Below, piece by piece: positions 55,060-63,138 of a stretch of DNA of 64,000 nt. Made by a program: the position numbers and the translations under genes. Numbering within the stretch: the stretch's first letter is position 1; the number at the start of each line of letters is the position of its first letter. Source of the DNA: JAHZKN01 sp965250205 (GTDB lineage: Bacteria; Pseudomonadota; Alphaproteobacteria; Rhizobiales; Hyphomicrobiaceae); NCBI GenBank assembly GCA_965250205.1, contig CBDFNK010000022.1, forward strand, positions 1 through 64,000. The letters are read 5' to 3'. The notes beneath the pieces are model-generated. The model searched no databases. It saw nothing but the letters and a program-made list of their open reading frames with translations, and was not told the origin of the DNA.

Positions 55060-56067
55060 TTACATCAATTTTGCCATCGCAACAGCGGTATCGGCCATCC
55101 GGTTGGAGAAGCCCCACTCGTTATCGTACCACGACAGAACGCGCACCAGGTTGCCATCCATGACCCGCGTTTGGGCAAGGTGGAAGATGCTGGAACGCGG
55201 GTCATGATTGAAGTCAGACGATACGTTGGGTTGGTCGGTCACGCCCAGGATGCCCTTTAAGGGACCGTTAGCTGCAGCGATAACCGCAGCATTGATTTCT
55301 TCCGCCGTTGTCTCGCGCTTCGGTATCAGTTTGAGGTCGACCACAGACACGTTTGGTGTCGGTACGCGGATCGCGACGCCATCAAGGCGGCCATCAAGCT
55401 CTGGCAAGACAAGGCCAACCGCTTTTGCTGCACCTGTTGAGGTTGGGATCATTGACAGACCCGCTGCACGTGCCCGGTAAAGATCAGAGTGCATGGTGTC
55501 GAGTGTTGGTTGATCACCAGTGAATGCGTGGATGGTGGTCATGAAGCCTTTGTCGATACCAACAAGATCGTTCAACACTTTTGCAACCGGCGCTAAGCAG
55601 TTCGTCGTGCACGAGGCGTTGGATACAACCTGGTGGTCGCTAGTCAGTTTGTCATGGTTGACGCCATAGACAACGGTGAGGTCGGCACCAGACGCTGGAG
55701 CGGAAACCAGCACACGCTTGGCACCAGCTTCCAGATGTAACGCTGCTTTATCGCGTGCAGCAAAAATACCGGTACATTCAAGCGCAATATCCACGCCGAG
55801 GTCACGGTGGGGAAGTTCGGCTGGATTCCTGATCGCGGTGACGCGAATGGGACCGCTGCCGACATCAATCGTATCACCGTCGACAGTGACGGTGCCTGGG
55901 AAACGGCCATGGACAGAGTCAAAGCGCAGCAAATGGGCATTGGTCTCAACCGGACCCAGGTCATTAATAGCGACAACCTCAATGTCTTTTCGCCCGCTCT
56001 CTGCAATCGCGCGCAATACATTGCGGCCGATGCGTCCAAAACCATTGATCGCAACCTTAACTGTCAT
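55060..56067 (-). CDS. gap: Type I glyceraldehyde-3-phosphate dehydrogenase
   Basis: 335 residues. Converts glyceraldehyde 3-phosphate, phosphate and NAD(P) to 1,3-bisphosphoglycerate. The Rossmann motif INGFGRIGRNVLR (7-19) and the active site SNASCTTNCLAP with Cys153 are present, along with His180 in TTIHAFTGDQ. The C-terminal WYDNEWGFSNRM is also typical. All expected elements are present and full length. Monocistronic or at the head of a minus-strand unit with the aldolase gene. Confidence 0.96.
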   Translation of the reverse strand: MTVKVAINGFGRIGRNVLRAIAESGRKDIEVVAINDLGPVETNAHLLRFDSVHGRFPGTVTVDGDTIDVGSGPIRVTAIRNPAELPHRDLGVDIALECTGIFAARDKAALHLEAGAKRVLVSAPASGADLTVVYGVNHDKLTSDHQVVSNASCTTNCLAPVAKVLNDLVGIDKGFMTTIHAFTGDQPTLDTMHSDLYRARAAGLSMIPTSTGAAKAVGLVLPELDGRLDGVAIRVPTPNVSVVDLKLIPKRETTAEEINAAVIAAANGPLKGILGVTDQPNVSSDFNHDPRSSIFHLAQTRVMDGNLVRVLSWYDNEWGFSNRMADTAVAMAKLM

Positions 56068-56480
56068 CTCTATCCTCCAAATGGGCTGGCGTTTGGCTGG
56101 CCGTTAGCAAGGCGTGCCAGGTGCCGGTTTTCGGGCTGATTGGCGGAAAGGCCAACATGCCGTGTCAGGGATGTGGCGCCATTAACTTGACGACGGGGTT
56201 CTCTGTCAATGCGGCATCCGCACGAGGATGTCACCCTGAGGCAGGCGAACCAGAGGAGCCGCCCAGCGACTGGCGGCCAGGCTTTGCGGGTTGCCATGGG
56301 CCTCTCCCCCATGCCTGTAAATGGTCGCGCGTCCGCTGCAATAGAAAGGACTGCGATAAGCAGTTATTCGCCGTCGTTTGTTGCACCACGTTTTGAGACG
56401 ACCTATGTTGGGTAGAAGACAGGGTTTGGCCGCTTAGACCAGCAGGTCTCCCAAAAAGTCTTAAAGCTAGGATTGGGCTG
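56068..56480. other. Divergent intergenic region
   Basis: Lies between gap (minus strand) and the coiled-coil gene (plus strand), so it should carry promoters for both. The minus-strand frame over 56231-56776 is antisense to the coiled-coil gene and is probably chance. No clear operator or terminator was seen. Confidence 0.35.
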
Positions 56481-56800
56481 ATGGCACAGCAGGCAAAGAA
56501 AAAAGCCGTGCGCCAGACCCGGCGTTCGGAAAAAACAGGGATGGCAGCGCAGTTGCTGGCAGAACAGGCGCTGGCTACTCTGGTGTCAGCAACTCTGGCG
56601 CTGGCAATTCGGGCCCAGATGCATCTGAGGCCGCGAGCGCGCGGCTTGATGAGCTTGAGGCCGAGCGCGACGAGGCGTTGCACAAATTGGCCAAAGCCAA
56701 TGAGCGCATCACGCAGCTCGAAAAGAACCAAGACCAGGTCGTCAATCGGATTGATTGGGTGATCGATACGCTTCATAACTTAAAAGACAACCAGCCCTAA
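56481..56800 (+). pseudogene. Small coiled-coil protein gene with a -1 frameshift
   Basis: The C-terminal half reads ARLDELEAERDEALHKLAK, then ANERITQLEKNQDQVVNRI and DWVIDTLHNLKDNQP before TAA 56798. This is a convincing coiled coil ending in an NRIDWVIDxLHNL motif that I associate with small conserved alphaproteobacterial proteins. That frame has no ATG, GTG or TTG upstream before a stop. The frame one base away begins ATG 56481 (MAQQAKKK) and meets it at a run of six A (about 56500-56505). One extra A, or -1 slippage there, gives a single protein of about 106 residues. Sequencing error, real mutation or ribosomal slippage are all possible. Confidence 0.55.
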
Positions 56801-57000
56801 ACCATTTCCAGCATAGCCGGGCTCACCCAAGTCAACGTGCGCGCCCGCTGATTTCATGTGCGGGCTTTTTGGTGTCCAATTCCAAAAAAGGTAATCCTCG
56901 CCGTCCCGACATGTCTCATGATGTGAGGTATGATAAGTCTTGCACTGCCCAGTTTTATGTCTGATCTCCCCTGCTGGCCGAGACGTTGGTGACGCCAACG

Positions 57001-57789
57001 ATGCACCCCTTCCTCAAATGGCCAGGCAGCAAGCGCGCCCTGTTGCCCGAACTCCACGCCCGCATGCCACGCCGGTATGGGCGTTATTTTGAACCGTTTT
57101 TAGGCTCAGGCGCGCTCTACTTTTCGCTCCAGCCTAAGCGTGCGTATTTGTCAGATCTGGACTGCGATTTGATGGCAACCTATCGCTGCATTCGCGATCA
57201 TCCAACAGCCGTTGCCCGCCATCTTCAGGCTACACGCAACAGCCACGCATTCTTTACCCGTTGGCGCAACATTGATCGCACAGCCCACTATGTGGCCTGG
57301 CCGCCAACCAAACGAGCCGCCCGAATTATTTATTTGAACAAGGCATCATTCCATGGATTGATGCGAAAGAACGGTGCAGGCCAGTTCAACAATTCGTTTG
57401 GGCATTATAAGACATATCGTTTGCCGACGCAGGAAGAGCTTTGTGACTATAGCGCACATCTCAAAAAGTGTGATTTACAAAGTCATTGCTATACAAGGCT
57501 TTTGCAAAAAATAAGAAGACGAGATTTCATTTATCTCGACCCACCCTACGATGGCTCTCCGATAACATATGGTTCAGGGAAATTTTCGCTTCCCATGCAG
57601 TTGAGCCTGCTTGGATTTTGCCGTCTGTTGAATGATGCGGGCGTCTATTTTATGCTGTCCAATGCTGATACAAAGCGTATAAAGACCTTGTTTTCAGAAT
57701 TTAATATTGAAGCACTTAAGGTGAGTTATGCTTTTAATGCGAAGAAAAGCCGCCAGACAAAAGAATTGCTCATTCGTAATTACGATTAG
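57001..57789 (+). CDS. D12-class adenine-specific DNA methyltransferase (Dam/M.DpnII type)
   Basis: About 262 residues. Transfers methyl from S-adenosylmethionine to adenine N6, probably in GATC by family resemblance. Motifs in D12 order: FLKWPGSKRALLPEL (start), FEPFLGSGALYFSL (SAM binding), LSDLDCDLMATYRCI, and DPPYDG with catalytic Asp180-Pro-Pro-Tyr. ATG 57001 is chosen because FLKWPGSK lies at the N-terminus in the family; GTG 56986 is an alternative. The next gene is a broken PD-(D/E)XK nuclease, so this looks like the surviving half of a restriction-modification pair. The 3' part is more AT-rich than the core genes around it. Confidence 0.9.
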   Translation: MHPFLKWPGSKRALLPELHARMPRRYGRYFEPFLGSGALYFSLQPKRAYLSDLDCDLMATYRCIRDHPTAVARHLQATRNSHAFFTRWRNIDRTAHYVAWPPTKRAARIIYLNKASFHGLMRKNGAGQFNNSFGHYKTYRLPTQEELCDYSAHLKKCDLQSHCYTRLLQKIRRRDFIYLDPPYDGSPITYGSGKFSLPMQLSLLGFCRLLNDAGVYFMLSNADTKRIKTLFSEFNIEALKVSYAFNAKKSRQTKELLIRNYD

Positions 57790-57808
57790 TTTGTTTGTCT
57801 ATCTTAGT

Positions 57809-58364
57809 ATGATTGGCTCATGCATATATCCATCTCTCGCCGAGGAGGCATCTCAAGGGGAGCGGGCCGCCCGTAGCGGTCATAAATTCGAAGATCGCAT
57901 TCTCCATCTGTTTCGTGCGTTTGATGTTCAGATCATCAAGCACAAGGTGTGGCGCTCTTTGAATGACAGGGATCGCCCCGCTGGTCCTGTTCTCACTGAA
58001 GATGCCCCGTACTCCAGCACGATATTTGGCGCCAAGGGGGTGAGCGCGTTCGTGTTTTTCTGGGCGGCAAGACATTTGAGCGTTCGAATCGAAGCTAAAT
58101 TCCAAAAGCGTAGAGGCAGCGTCGAACGCCACCTTGTCTATTCTCTGAGTCAACGCCCTTGAAAGCGCACCAGAGCGCCACGTTATCATTGTTCTGGGAG
58201 GGAAGGGTTACACACACGGACTGTTGTCGTGGATGAAAGATGCGAGCAATCGCTATCAGGTTCATGCAAGCCACCCGGACAAGCATGTCGAAGTCATGAC
58301 GTATGAGGACTTCTCACACTGGTTGGCCCGCCAATTCATGGTGAACGGGAGTACGCTCAAATAA
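57809..58364 (+). pseudogene. Decayed PD-(D/E)XK restriction endonuclease
   Basis: Read across frames the product is coherent: ERAARSGHKFEDRILHLF, then STIFGAKGVSAFVFF, LGGKTFE, VRIEAKFQKRRGSVERH (the E-x-K motif), VNALESAPERHVIIVLGGKG, and EVMTYEDFSHWLARQF, ending at TAA 58362-58364. Shifts are needed near 58055 (a T run), 58080 and 58150. The VRIEAKFQ...GSV and VIIVLGGKGY blocks fit the PD-(D/E)XK family in which substrate-like IECKWQ...GSVDEK is typical. Three indels argue for real decay rather than one sequencing error. No ribosome binding site is seen at ATG 57809; the true start is uncertain. Confidence 0.7.
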
Positions 58365-58483
58365 GCCCATCAGTTATGGTGGGCCATGTGTTCGCGGGCC
58401 TGTGGCGCACAAAGTCCATTCGCCGCTGTTGGCGCCCCCAGGCTGGTCTCGCTTTTTTTAGATTTGACTTCTACAATCACCCC

Positions 58484-58650
58484 ATGCTGCGGAGTTTGTC
58501 AGGAACTCTAATCTCACCGGCCTATAAGATCTGCCAGGGAGCTGTCCCTGACCGGGGCCGTGGCCCCGGTCATATGGCGCCCACCTTACATATTGTAGGG
58601 ACCGGCGAGATCACATGTTCCAACGGCTCCGCGGCACATTTTTTTACCCT
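58484..58650 (+). ncRNA. ssrS: Probable 6S RNA
   Basis: Nested long-range pairings: TGCGGAG (58488-58494) with CTCCGCG (58627-58633); GGAAC (58502-58506) with GTTCC (58617-58621); ATCTCACCGG (58511-58520) with CCGGCGAGAT (58602-58611). Two hairpins lie inside: CAGGGA/TCCCTG (58535-58550) and the perfect GACCGGGGCC/GGCCCCGGTC (58550-58571). A closing stem with internal loops and length near 165 nt fit 6S RNA, the regulator of sigma70 RNA polymerase. The site immediately upstream of the folate cyclo-ligase gene is where ssrS lies in many Proteobacteria. TACAAT (58472-58477) is a good -10 box and a T run follows at 58640-58645. Confidence 0.7.
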
Positions 58651-58742
58651 TACGCCCACAGCCGACGCTGCTTTGAAAGCGTGTGGCCCTGAGTGTGGCC
58701 CTGAGTGTGGCCCCGAGTGGGGTCCCGGGTGTAGGACGACGA

Positions 58743-59342
58743 ATGTCAGATCAGATGTCGTGCGATGTGAAAATTTCAAACGCCAAAGCCCAGTTGCGCA
58801 AATCTGCCAAAGTGGTGCGTCAGCAGGCGGCGGCGCGGCATGGGGCAGCCGTCGCTGAAGCATTCGCCAATCACGGAATTGATTTTGCAGGCGTCAGTGA
58901 ACCTGCGATTGTCTCAGGCTATCAGCCGATCGGGGACGAAGCAGATATTTCAAAACTGATGATTGGGCTCGACCAACAGGGGTTTAAGCTCGCCTTGCCG
59001 GTGATGGTCGGCAAAGGCCAGCCCCTTGAATTTCGGACCTGGTCTCCGGGAGACACCCTTGGGGAGGTCCAATGGGGCATTCAGGAGCCGGGCAAAAACG
59101 CTGGTGTTGTTGAGCCGGACGTTATGCTGTGTCCGCTGCTTGCATTTGATAAGGCAGGTTATCGTCTTGGTTATGGTGGTGGCTTTTACGATCGATCCCT
59201 GGCTCAGATCCGTGCCCATAAGCCGGTGATCACCATCGGTATTGCTTTTGACGAACAAAAGGTCGACGCGGTGCCACGTGACGCGTATGACCAACGCCTG
59301 GATTGGATGTTAACGCCGTCTGGTGCGCATAAGTTTGGTTAA
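58743..59342 (+). CDS. 5-formyltetrahydrofolate cyclo-ligase
   Basis: About 199 residues. ATP-dependent conversion of 5-formyl-THF to 5,10-methenyl-THF. Typical elements: KAQLRKSAKVVRQQ near the N-terminus (substrate/ATP lysine and arginine), the SGYQPIGDEADI strand, and the family hallmark RLGYGGGFYDRSLA; the C-terminus is YDQRLDWMLTPSG. ATG 58743 has AGGA seven bases upstream. An in-frame GTG at 58683 lies in a three-fold GAGTGTGGCCCT repeat and is less likely. It directly follows the 6S-like RNA and precedes the ymdB-like gene by 54 bp. Confidence 0.94.
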   Translation: MSDQMSCDVKISNAKAQLRKSAKVVRQQAAARHGAAVAEAFANHGIDFAGVSEPAIVSGYQPIGDEADISKLMIGLDQQGFKLALPVMVGKGQPLEFRTWSPGDTLGEVQWGIQEPGKNAGVVEPDVMLCPLLAFDKAGYRLGYGGGFYDRSLAQIRAHKPVITIGIAFDEQKVDAVPRDAYDQRLDWMLTPSGAHKFG

Positions 59343-59396
59343 GTTAAGCGGCACAGGCGCGATTTCAAAGAGAACGGTGAAAGAAAAGGCTTTTGT

Positions 59397-60224
59397 ATGC
59401 GGTTGTTGTTTCTGGGTGATTTGGTGGGGCGCAGTGGACGCAACGCAGCCATCCAAGCCCTGCCAAATTTGCGCAAGCGTTATGGCCTCGACTTTGTCAT
59501 CGTCAATGCAGAAAACGCTGCTGGTGGTTTTGGCGTCACGGAAAGCATTCTCGTCGATTTGCTTGAAGCCGGTGCGGACGCGGTAACGCTTGGCAACCAT
59601 GCCTTTGATCAACGTGATGCGTTGGTGTTTATCGAACGTCACCCACAATTATTGCGGCCGCTAAATTTACCTCAAGGCACACCGGGGCGCGGTGCGGGGA
59701 TCTTTGAATCCAAAACAACGGGTCAAAACGTGCTGGTGATCAATGCCCAGGGGCGTATCTTTATGCCCGAGCTCGATTGCCCGTTTCGCGCCATCGATAC
59801 TGAAGTCATGACCTGTCAGTTGAAGCGCGATTGTGATGCCATCTTCATTGACTTTCACGCCGAAGCCACAAGTGAGAAACAAGCGCTGGGCCATTTTTTG
59901 GATGGCCGGGTCAGCACTGTTGTTGGCACGCACACCCATGTGCCGACCGCAGATGAGCGTGTGTTGGCCAAAGGAACGGCCTACATGTCTGACGTTGGTA
60001 TGTGCGGGGTTTACAACTCAGTGCTGGGTATGAAGGCGGCCGAGCCGGTCAACCGTTTCTTGACCCGGATCAATTCTGAGCGTTTTGAGCCTGAAACAGG
60101 TAGTGCTACGATTTGTGGCTTAGCAGTTGAAATCGATGACCAAACGGGCCTCGCGGTGGCCACAAAAGCATTGCGGCTCGGTGGCGATTTAGAGCCTACC
60201 GAGCCGCTATTTTGGGTCGAGTGA
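59397..60224 (+). CDS. YmdB-type metallophosphoesterase (TIGR00282)
   Basis: 275 residues. Calcineurin-like phosphoesterase of the YmdB family, reported to act on 2',3'-cyclic nucleotides. Metal-binding motifs: LFLGDLVGRSGR (Asp), NAENAAGGFG, LGNHAFDQ (Asn-His), DFHAEATSEKQALG and VVGTHTHVPTAD (His-x-His). Length is normal. The gene is commonly next to the folate cyclo-ligase gene in alphaproteobacteria, as here, so co-transcription is likely. AAGG lies about nine bases upstream of the ATG. Confidence 0.93.
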   Translation: MRLLFLGDLVGRSGRNAAIQALPNLRKRYGLDFVIVNAENAAGGFGVTESILVDLLEAGADAVTLGNHAFDQRDALVFIERHPQLLRPLNLPQGTPGRGAGIFESKTTGQNVLVINAQGRIFMPELDCPFRAIDTEVMTCQLKRDCDAIFIDFHAEATSEKQALGHFLDGRVSTVVGTHTHVPTADERVLAKGTAYMSDVGMCGVYNSVLGMKAAEPVNRFLTRINSERFEPETGSATICGLAVEIDDQTGLAVATKALRLGGDLEPTEPLFWVE

Positions 60225-60350
60225 GTAGAGATTTTGGCAATTCGATAAGAGAACTTGGCTCCTATCGAGAGCATTCAACGCACAATTTACAGTCTTAGTG
60301 TCACGATGGGCAGTCGTGAACTAGGACGACTAGAACACGATTCGTGCTCT

Positions 60351-60390
60351 AGAGCATCCTGCGTTTCGTTAAACGCAGATAAGATGCTCT
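60351..60390. repeat. Compound hairpin AGAGCATC / GATGCTCT
   Basis: Outer arms AGAGCATC (60351-60358) and GATGCTCT (60383-60390) enclose inner arms GCGTTT (60361-60366) and AAACGC (60371-60376) with a four-base loop. An imperfect palindrome AGAACACGATTCGTGCTCT precedes it. The AGAGCAT arms resemble the element at 51204-51249. It may act as a transcription stop after the ymdB-like gene or as a dispersed repeat; there is no T run. Confidence 0.65.
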
Positions 60391-60397
60391 ATCACCA

Positions 60398-60497
60398 CCC
60401 AACACGGGCTTGCCCAGTGTTGGGTTAGGGCTTCTTGGCCAATACTTCCTAAAGTCGTATTGGGCTAGGTGGCCAATACTTCCTAAAGTCGTATTGG
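60398..60497. repeat. Three CCAACAC/CCAATAC palindromes
   Basis: CCCAACAC/GTGTTGGG at 60398-60424, then two CCAATAC-TTCCTAAAGTC-GTATTGG copies at 60439-60463 and 60473-60497 forming a direct repeat of about 34 bp. The loop is the same as that of the element at 1134-1158. Matched A-to-G and C-to-T changes in both arms preserve the stem, which indicates that the structure matters. Confidence 0.75.
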
Positions 60498-60695
60498 GCT
60501 AGGTGGTAGCCTCGTTAAGTTAGATTAACAAAGGGTTAACGTGGTTGCTGGCACCACTCAAAGTGTGTGCTGGATGGTTGCGTTGGCAAACTGGGCCAAC
60601 CAACTCTGTCTTGACCGGCGAACCGGGCTCGGGGCAAAACGACAACACCTAATCAACGTTCGATACCCAGTGCGATACACAGGACCAAATCCGCC

Positions 60696-61445
60696 ATGGC
60701 AGGCCATTCCAAATTCAAGAACATCATGCATCGCAAGGGTCGCCAGGATGCCGTGCGCTCGAAGCTGTTTGCCAAGCTGGCCCGCGAGATTGCAGTTGCG
60801 GCAAAGATGGGTGGTGGTGAACTTGAAAATAACCCGCGCCTTAGATTGGCCGTGCGCTCAGCGCGGGCCGAAAGCATGCCCAAGGACAATATCGAGCGGG
60901 CGATCGAAAAGGCTGTCGGTGGCGATAGCGAATCCTATGATGAAATTCGCTATGAGGGTTATGGCCCAAGTGGCGTTGCGGTTATTGTTGAGGCTCTGAC
61001 CGACAACCGCAATCGCACAGGCGCGGCGGTACGGGCTGCCTTTGCCAAGCACGGTGGCAATTTAGGCGCGACAGGTGCTGTGTCACACATGTTCGACCAT
61101 GTCGGTGAAATTGTTTATGGGCTCGAAGCAGGCAACGAAGACAAGGTGATGGAAGCGGCGATTGAATCAGGCGCTGATGATGTCGTTTCAAGCGACAGCG
61201 GTCACATCATCACGTGCAGCTTTGAAACGTTGGCCCAGGTGTCAGGTGCCCTGGAAGAGGCGCTGGGCGAAGCTGAGAGCGCCAAGGCTATTTGGCACCC
61301 ATCGTTGACCACCGACGTTGATGAGCAGGCGGCGGGCACGTTGTTAAAACTCGTTGCAACGCTTGAAGATGAAGATGACGTGCAAACCGTCACCGCTAAC
61401 TTTGAAGTGTCTGATGAACTTCTGGCTAAGTTGACGGCGGCCTAG
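60696..61445 (+). CDS. YebC/PmpR-family protein
   Basis: 249 residues. Family members act as transcriptional regulators or as translation factors that help ribosomes at difficult motifs. The N-terminus MAGHSKFKNIMHRKGRQD is the family signature (usually HSKWANI). NPRLRLAVRSARAESMPKDNIERAI, then YEGYGPSGVAVIVEALTDN and RTGAAVRAAFAKHGGNLG are all characteristic. Full length. It stands upstream of ruvC-ruvA, a common arrangement in bacteria. Confidence 0.95.
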   Translation: MAGHSKFKNIMHRKGRQDAVRSKLFAKLAREIAVAAKMGGGELENNPRLRLAVRSARAESMPKDNIERAIEKAVGGDSESYDEIRYEGYGPSGVAVIVEALTDNRNRTGAAVRAAFAKHGGNLGATGAVSHMFDHVGEIVYGLEAGNEDKVMEAAIESGADDVVSSDSGHIITCSFETLAQVSGALEEALGEAESAKAIWHPSLTTDVDEQAAGTLLKLVATLEDEDDVQTVTANFEVSDELLAKLTAA

Positions 61446-61481
61446 GGGCACCGTTGGCACGCTAGCTATACAGATGTGTGG

Positions 61482-61796
61482 TCACACATATTCTAAAAAT
61501 AATGTATTTGCCCGCTTGGTTTCGGGGTCAATTCCGACGCGGGACGTGATCTGTCGGCTGGCGAAGGCAGATTGCAAAATATCATTTTCAGTCATCGCCA
61601 GACGGGCTGTGAGATGCAACACGGTACGTTGGCCTTTGTCGGTGCCGTTCTCCTTTACGTGCTTGAGATAGTGCTCAAGACGGTGTCGCTTTGCTCTGCG
61701 GTCCAACCAATATTTGCAACCAGCCACCAGTGCAATAAAGCCTGTTAAAATGGCAGACCAGTGGGCCGCGACTTCCAAGAGGCGGGCATAGGTCAT
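61482..61796 (-). CDS. Small membrane-anchored hypothetical protein
   Basis: About 104 residues. An N-terminal membrane segment (HWSAILTGFIALVAGCKYW) is followed by a basic stretch (DRRAKRHRLEHYLKHVK) and a folded-looking domain: GQRTVLHLTARLAMTENDIL, then QSAFASRQITSRVG. The latter reads like a helix-turn-helix-type domain (T-A-R-L-x-M-T-E-x-x-I) facing the cytoplasm. ATG 61796 with GGAG about nine bases upstream is preferred over 61826. It sits on the minus strand between yebC and ruvC. Function unknown. Confidence 0.6.
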   Translation of the reverse strand: MTYARLLEVAAHWSAILTGFIALVAGCKYWLDRRAKRHRLEHYLKHVKENGTDKGQRTVLHLTARLAMTENDILQSAFASRQITSRVGIDPETKRANTLFLEYV

Positions 61797-61971
61797 GAGG
61801 TTCTCTCCACTGTCATGTAGGGCCAACGCGTTGGTCTGTGACTGTCAACGATTGTCGAAACCACGTCCACCTGAATTCAAGCCATCTCAAACGAACGGGC
61901 CAAACGAACGGGACCTCTAAATCAACGCCCAACGAATCAACGAATATGGTATCGCCGGGTGAGAGGAACCC

Positions 61972-62526
61972 ATGGCCCCATCTCGACTTCGCATACTTGG
62001 TATTGACCCTGGCCTTCGCCTGACCGGCTGGGGGCTTATTGAGTGCGATGGCCCGCGCTTGAGCTTTGTCGCTTGCGGTCACGTCAAATCGACGTCAGGT
62101 GAGCCGTTGGCCTATCGGCTGCGCGAGCTGTTTGAAGGCCTGTCGAGCACCATTGCAGTATTTAGTCCCGGTGAGGCGGCGGTTGAAGAAACCTTTGTCA
62201 ATGAAAACGCGAAAGCAACCCTGAAGCTTGGACAGGCGCGCGGGATGGCGATGTTGGCACCGGCTCTTGCCGGTTTGCAGGTTGCAGAGTATCCGCCAAA
62301 TCTTGTCAAGAAGGCTGTTGTGGGTGCAGGCCATGCCGATAAGAAACAAGTGCAGGCCATGATCGGGTATCTGTTACCTAAAGCCAAATTTGAAATAGCA
62401 GATGAAGCGGATGCGTTGGCCATTGCGATTTGCCATGCCCACTTTCGCCGCCAAAACGTCTTGCTGGCAGAGGCACAAAAGGCGCACCTTCAAAAGCCTT
62501 ACTCACAAAAGGCTGGGGCCCGATGA
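61972..62526 (+). CDS. ruvC: Crossover junction endodeoxyribonuclease RuvC
   Basis: 184 residues. Resolves Holliday junctions with RuvAB. All four catalytic acidic residues are visible: Asp12 in ILGIDPGL, Glu72 in AVEETFVNENA, and Asp144 and Asp147 in IADEADALAIAICHAH. GAGAGGAA lies just before ATG 61972. The stop overlaps the ruvA start (ATGA), so the two are translationally coupled. Confidence 0.97.
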   Translation: MAPSRLRILGIDPGLRLTGWGLIECDGPRLSFVACGHVKSTSGEPLAYRLRELFEGLSSTIAVFSPGEAAVEETFVNENAKATLKLGQARGMAMLAPALAGLQVAEYPPNLVKKAVVGAGHADKKQVQAMIGYLLPKAKFEIADEADALAIAICHAHFRRQNVLLAEAQKAHLQKPYSQKAGAR

Positions 62527-63137
62527 TAGGAAAGCTCAAAGGCCAAGTTGATGCGGTTGGCGAAACACACGCAATTATCGATGTCAACGGCGTCGGCTAT
62601 GAAGTGCAGTTGTCAACACGGACGTTGCGCAATCTGACGCCCGGTGACAAGGTTGCGCTAACGATTGATACCCATGTGCGCGATGATGCCATTCGCTTGT
62701 TTGGTTTTCAAAGCGAAGTTGAGCGCAGTTGGTTTCGCACCTTGCAAACCATTCAGGGCGTCGGTGCTAAAGTGGCGTTAGGTGTTCTAGGCATCCTGCC
62801 GCCATCAGATCTTGGTCATGCCATCACGCTCGATAACTGGGCAGCGGTGGCGGAAACACCAGGCGTTGGAAAAAAACTGGCACAAAGAATTGTTGCCGAA
62901 TTGAAGGATAAGGCACCAGACCTTCAAGGTGCGACGCTTGCAGGTGGTAGCGGGTCCAGCGATGGGCCATCGTCTGTTGCCTCCAATGCACAAGCCGAGG
63001 CGTTGTCGGCACTGTCAAATCTCGGCTACAATCCGGCGCAGGCTGCTACAGCGGTTGCCAAGGCGATTAAACTGCTTGGACGTGACGCTGAGACCTCAGC
63101 CCTCATTCGCCGTGGTTTGAAAGAATTGGCTGGCTAA
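62523..63137 (+). CDS. ruvA: Holliday junction branch migration protein RuvA
   Basis: 204 residues. Binds four-way junctions and recruits the RuvB motor. MIGKLKGQVDAVGETHAIID is the OB-fold start. Two helix-hairpin-helix motifs follow (QGVGAKVALGVLG, and PGVGKKLAQRIVAELKDK), then a linker and the C-terminal RuvB-binding helices (EALSALSNLGYNPAQAA). ATG 62523 overlaps the ruvC stop. ruvB normally follows; here a 468-bp palindrome array and a small membrane protein gene come first, and the window ends before any ruvB. Confidence 0.97.
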   Translation: MIGKLKGQVDAVGETHAIIDVNGVGYEVQLSTRTLRNLTPGDKVALTIDTHVRDDAIRLFGFQSEVERSWFRTLQTIQGVGAKVALGVLGILPPSDLGHAITLDNWAAVAETPGVGKKLAQRIVAELKDKAPDLQGATLAGGSGSSDGPSSVASNAQAEALSALSNLGYNPAQAATAVAKAIKLLGRDAETSALIRRGLKELAG

Positions 63138-63138
63138 T

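Larger units (their letters stand above)
60225..60695. other. Intergenic region rich in palindromes
   Basis: No gene is seen. It contains a compound hairpin at 60351-60390 and three palindromes of the CCAACAC/CCAATAC family (separate entries). The yebC promoter is expected in the right half; AGGA at about 60682 is its ribosome binding site. Confidence 0.5.

Noticed and set aside
56231..56776. Minus-strand frame of 181 codons
   Set aside because: It is antisense to the coiled-coil gene, whose sequence has family-like motifs; the minus product has none.
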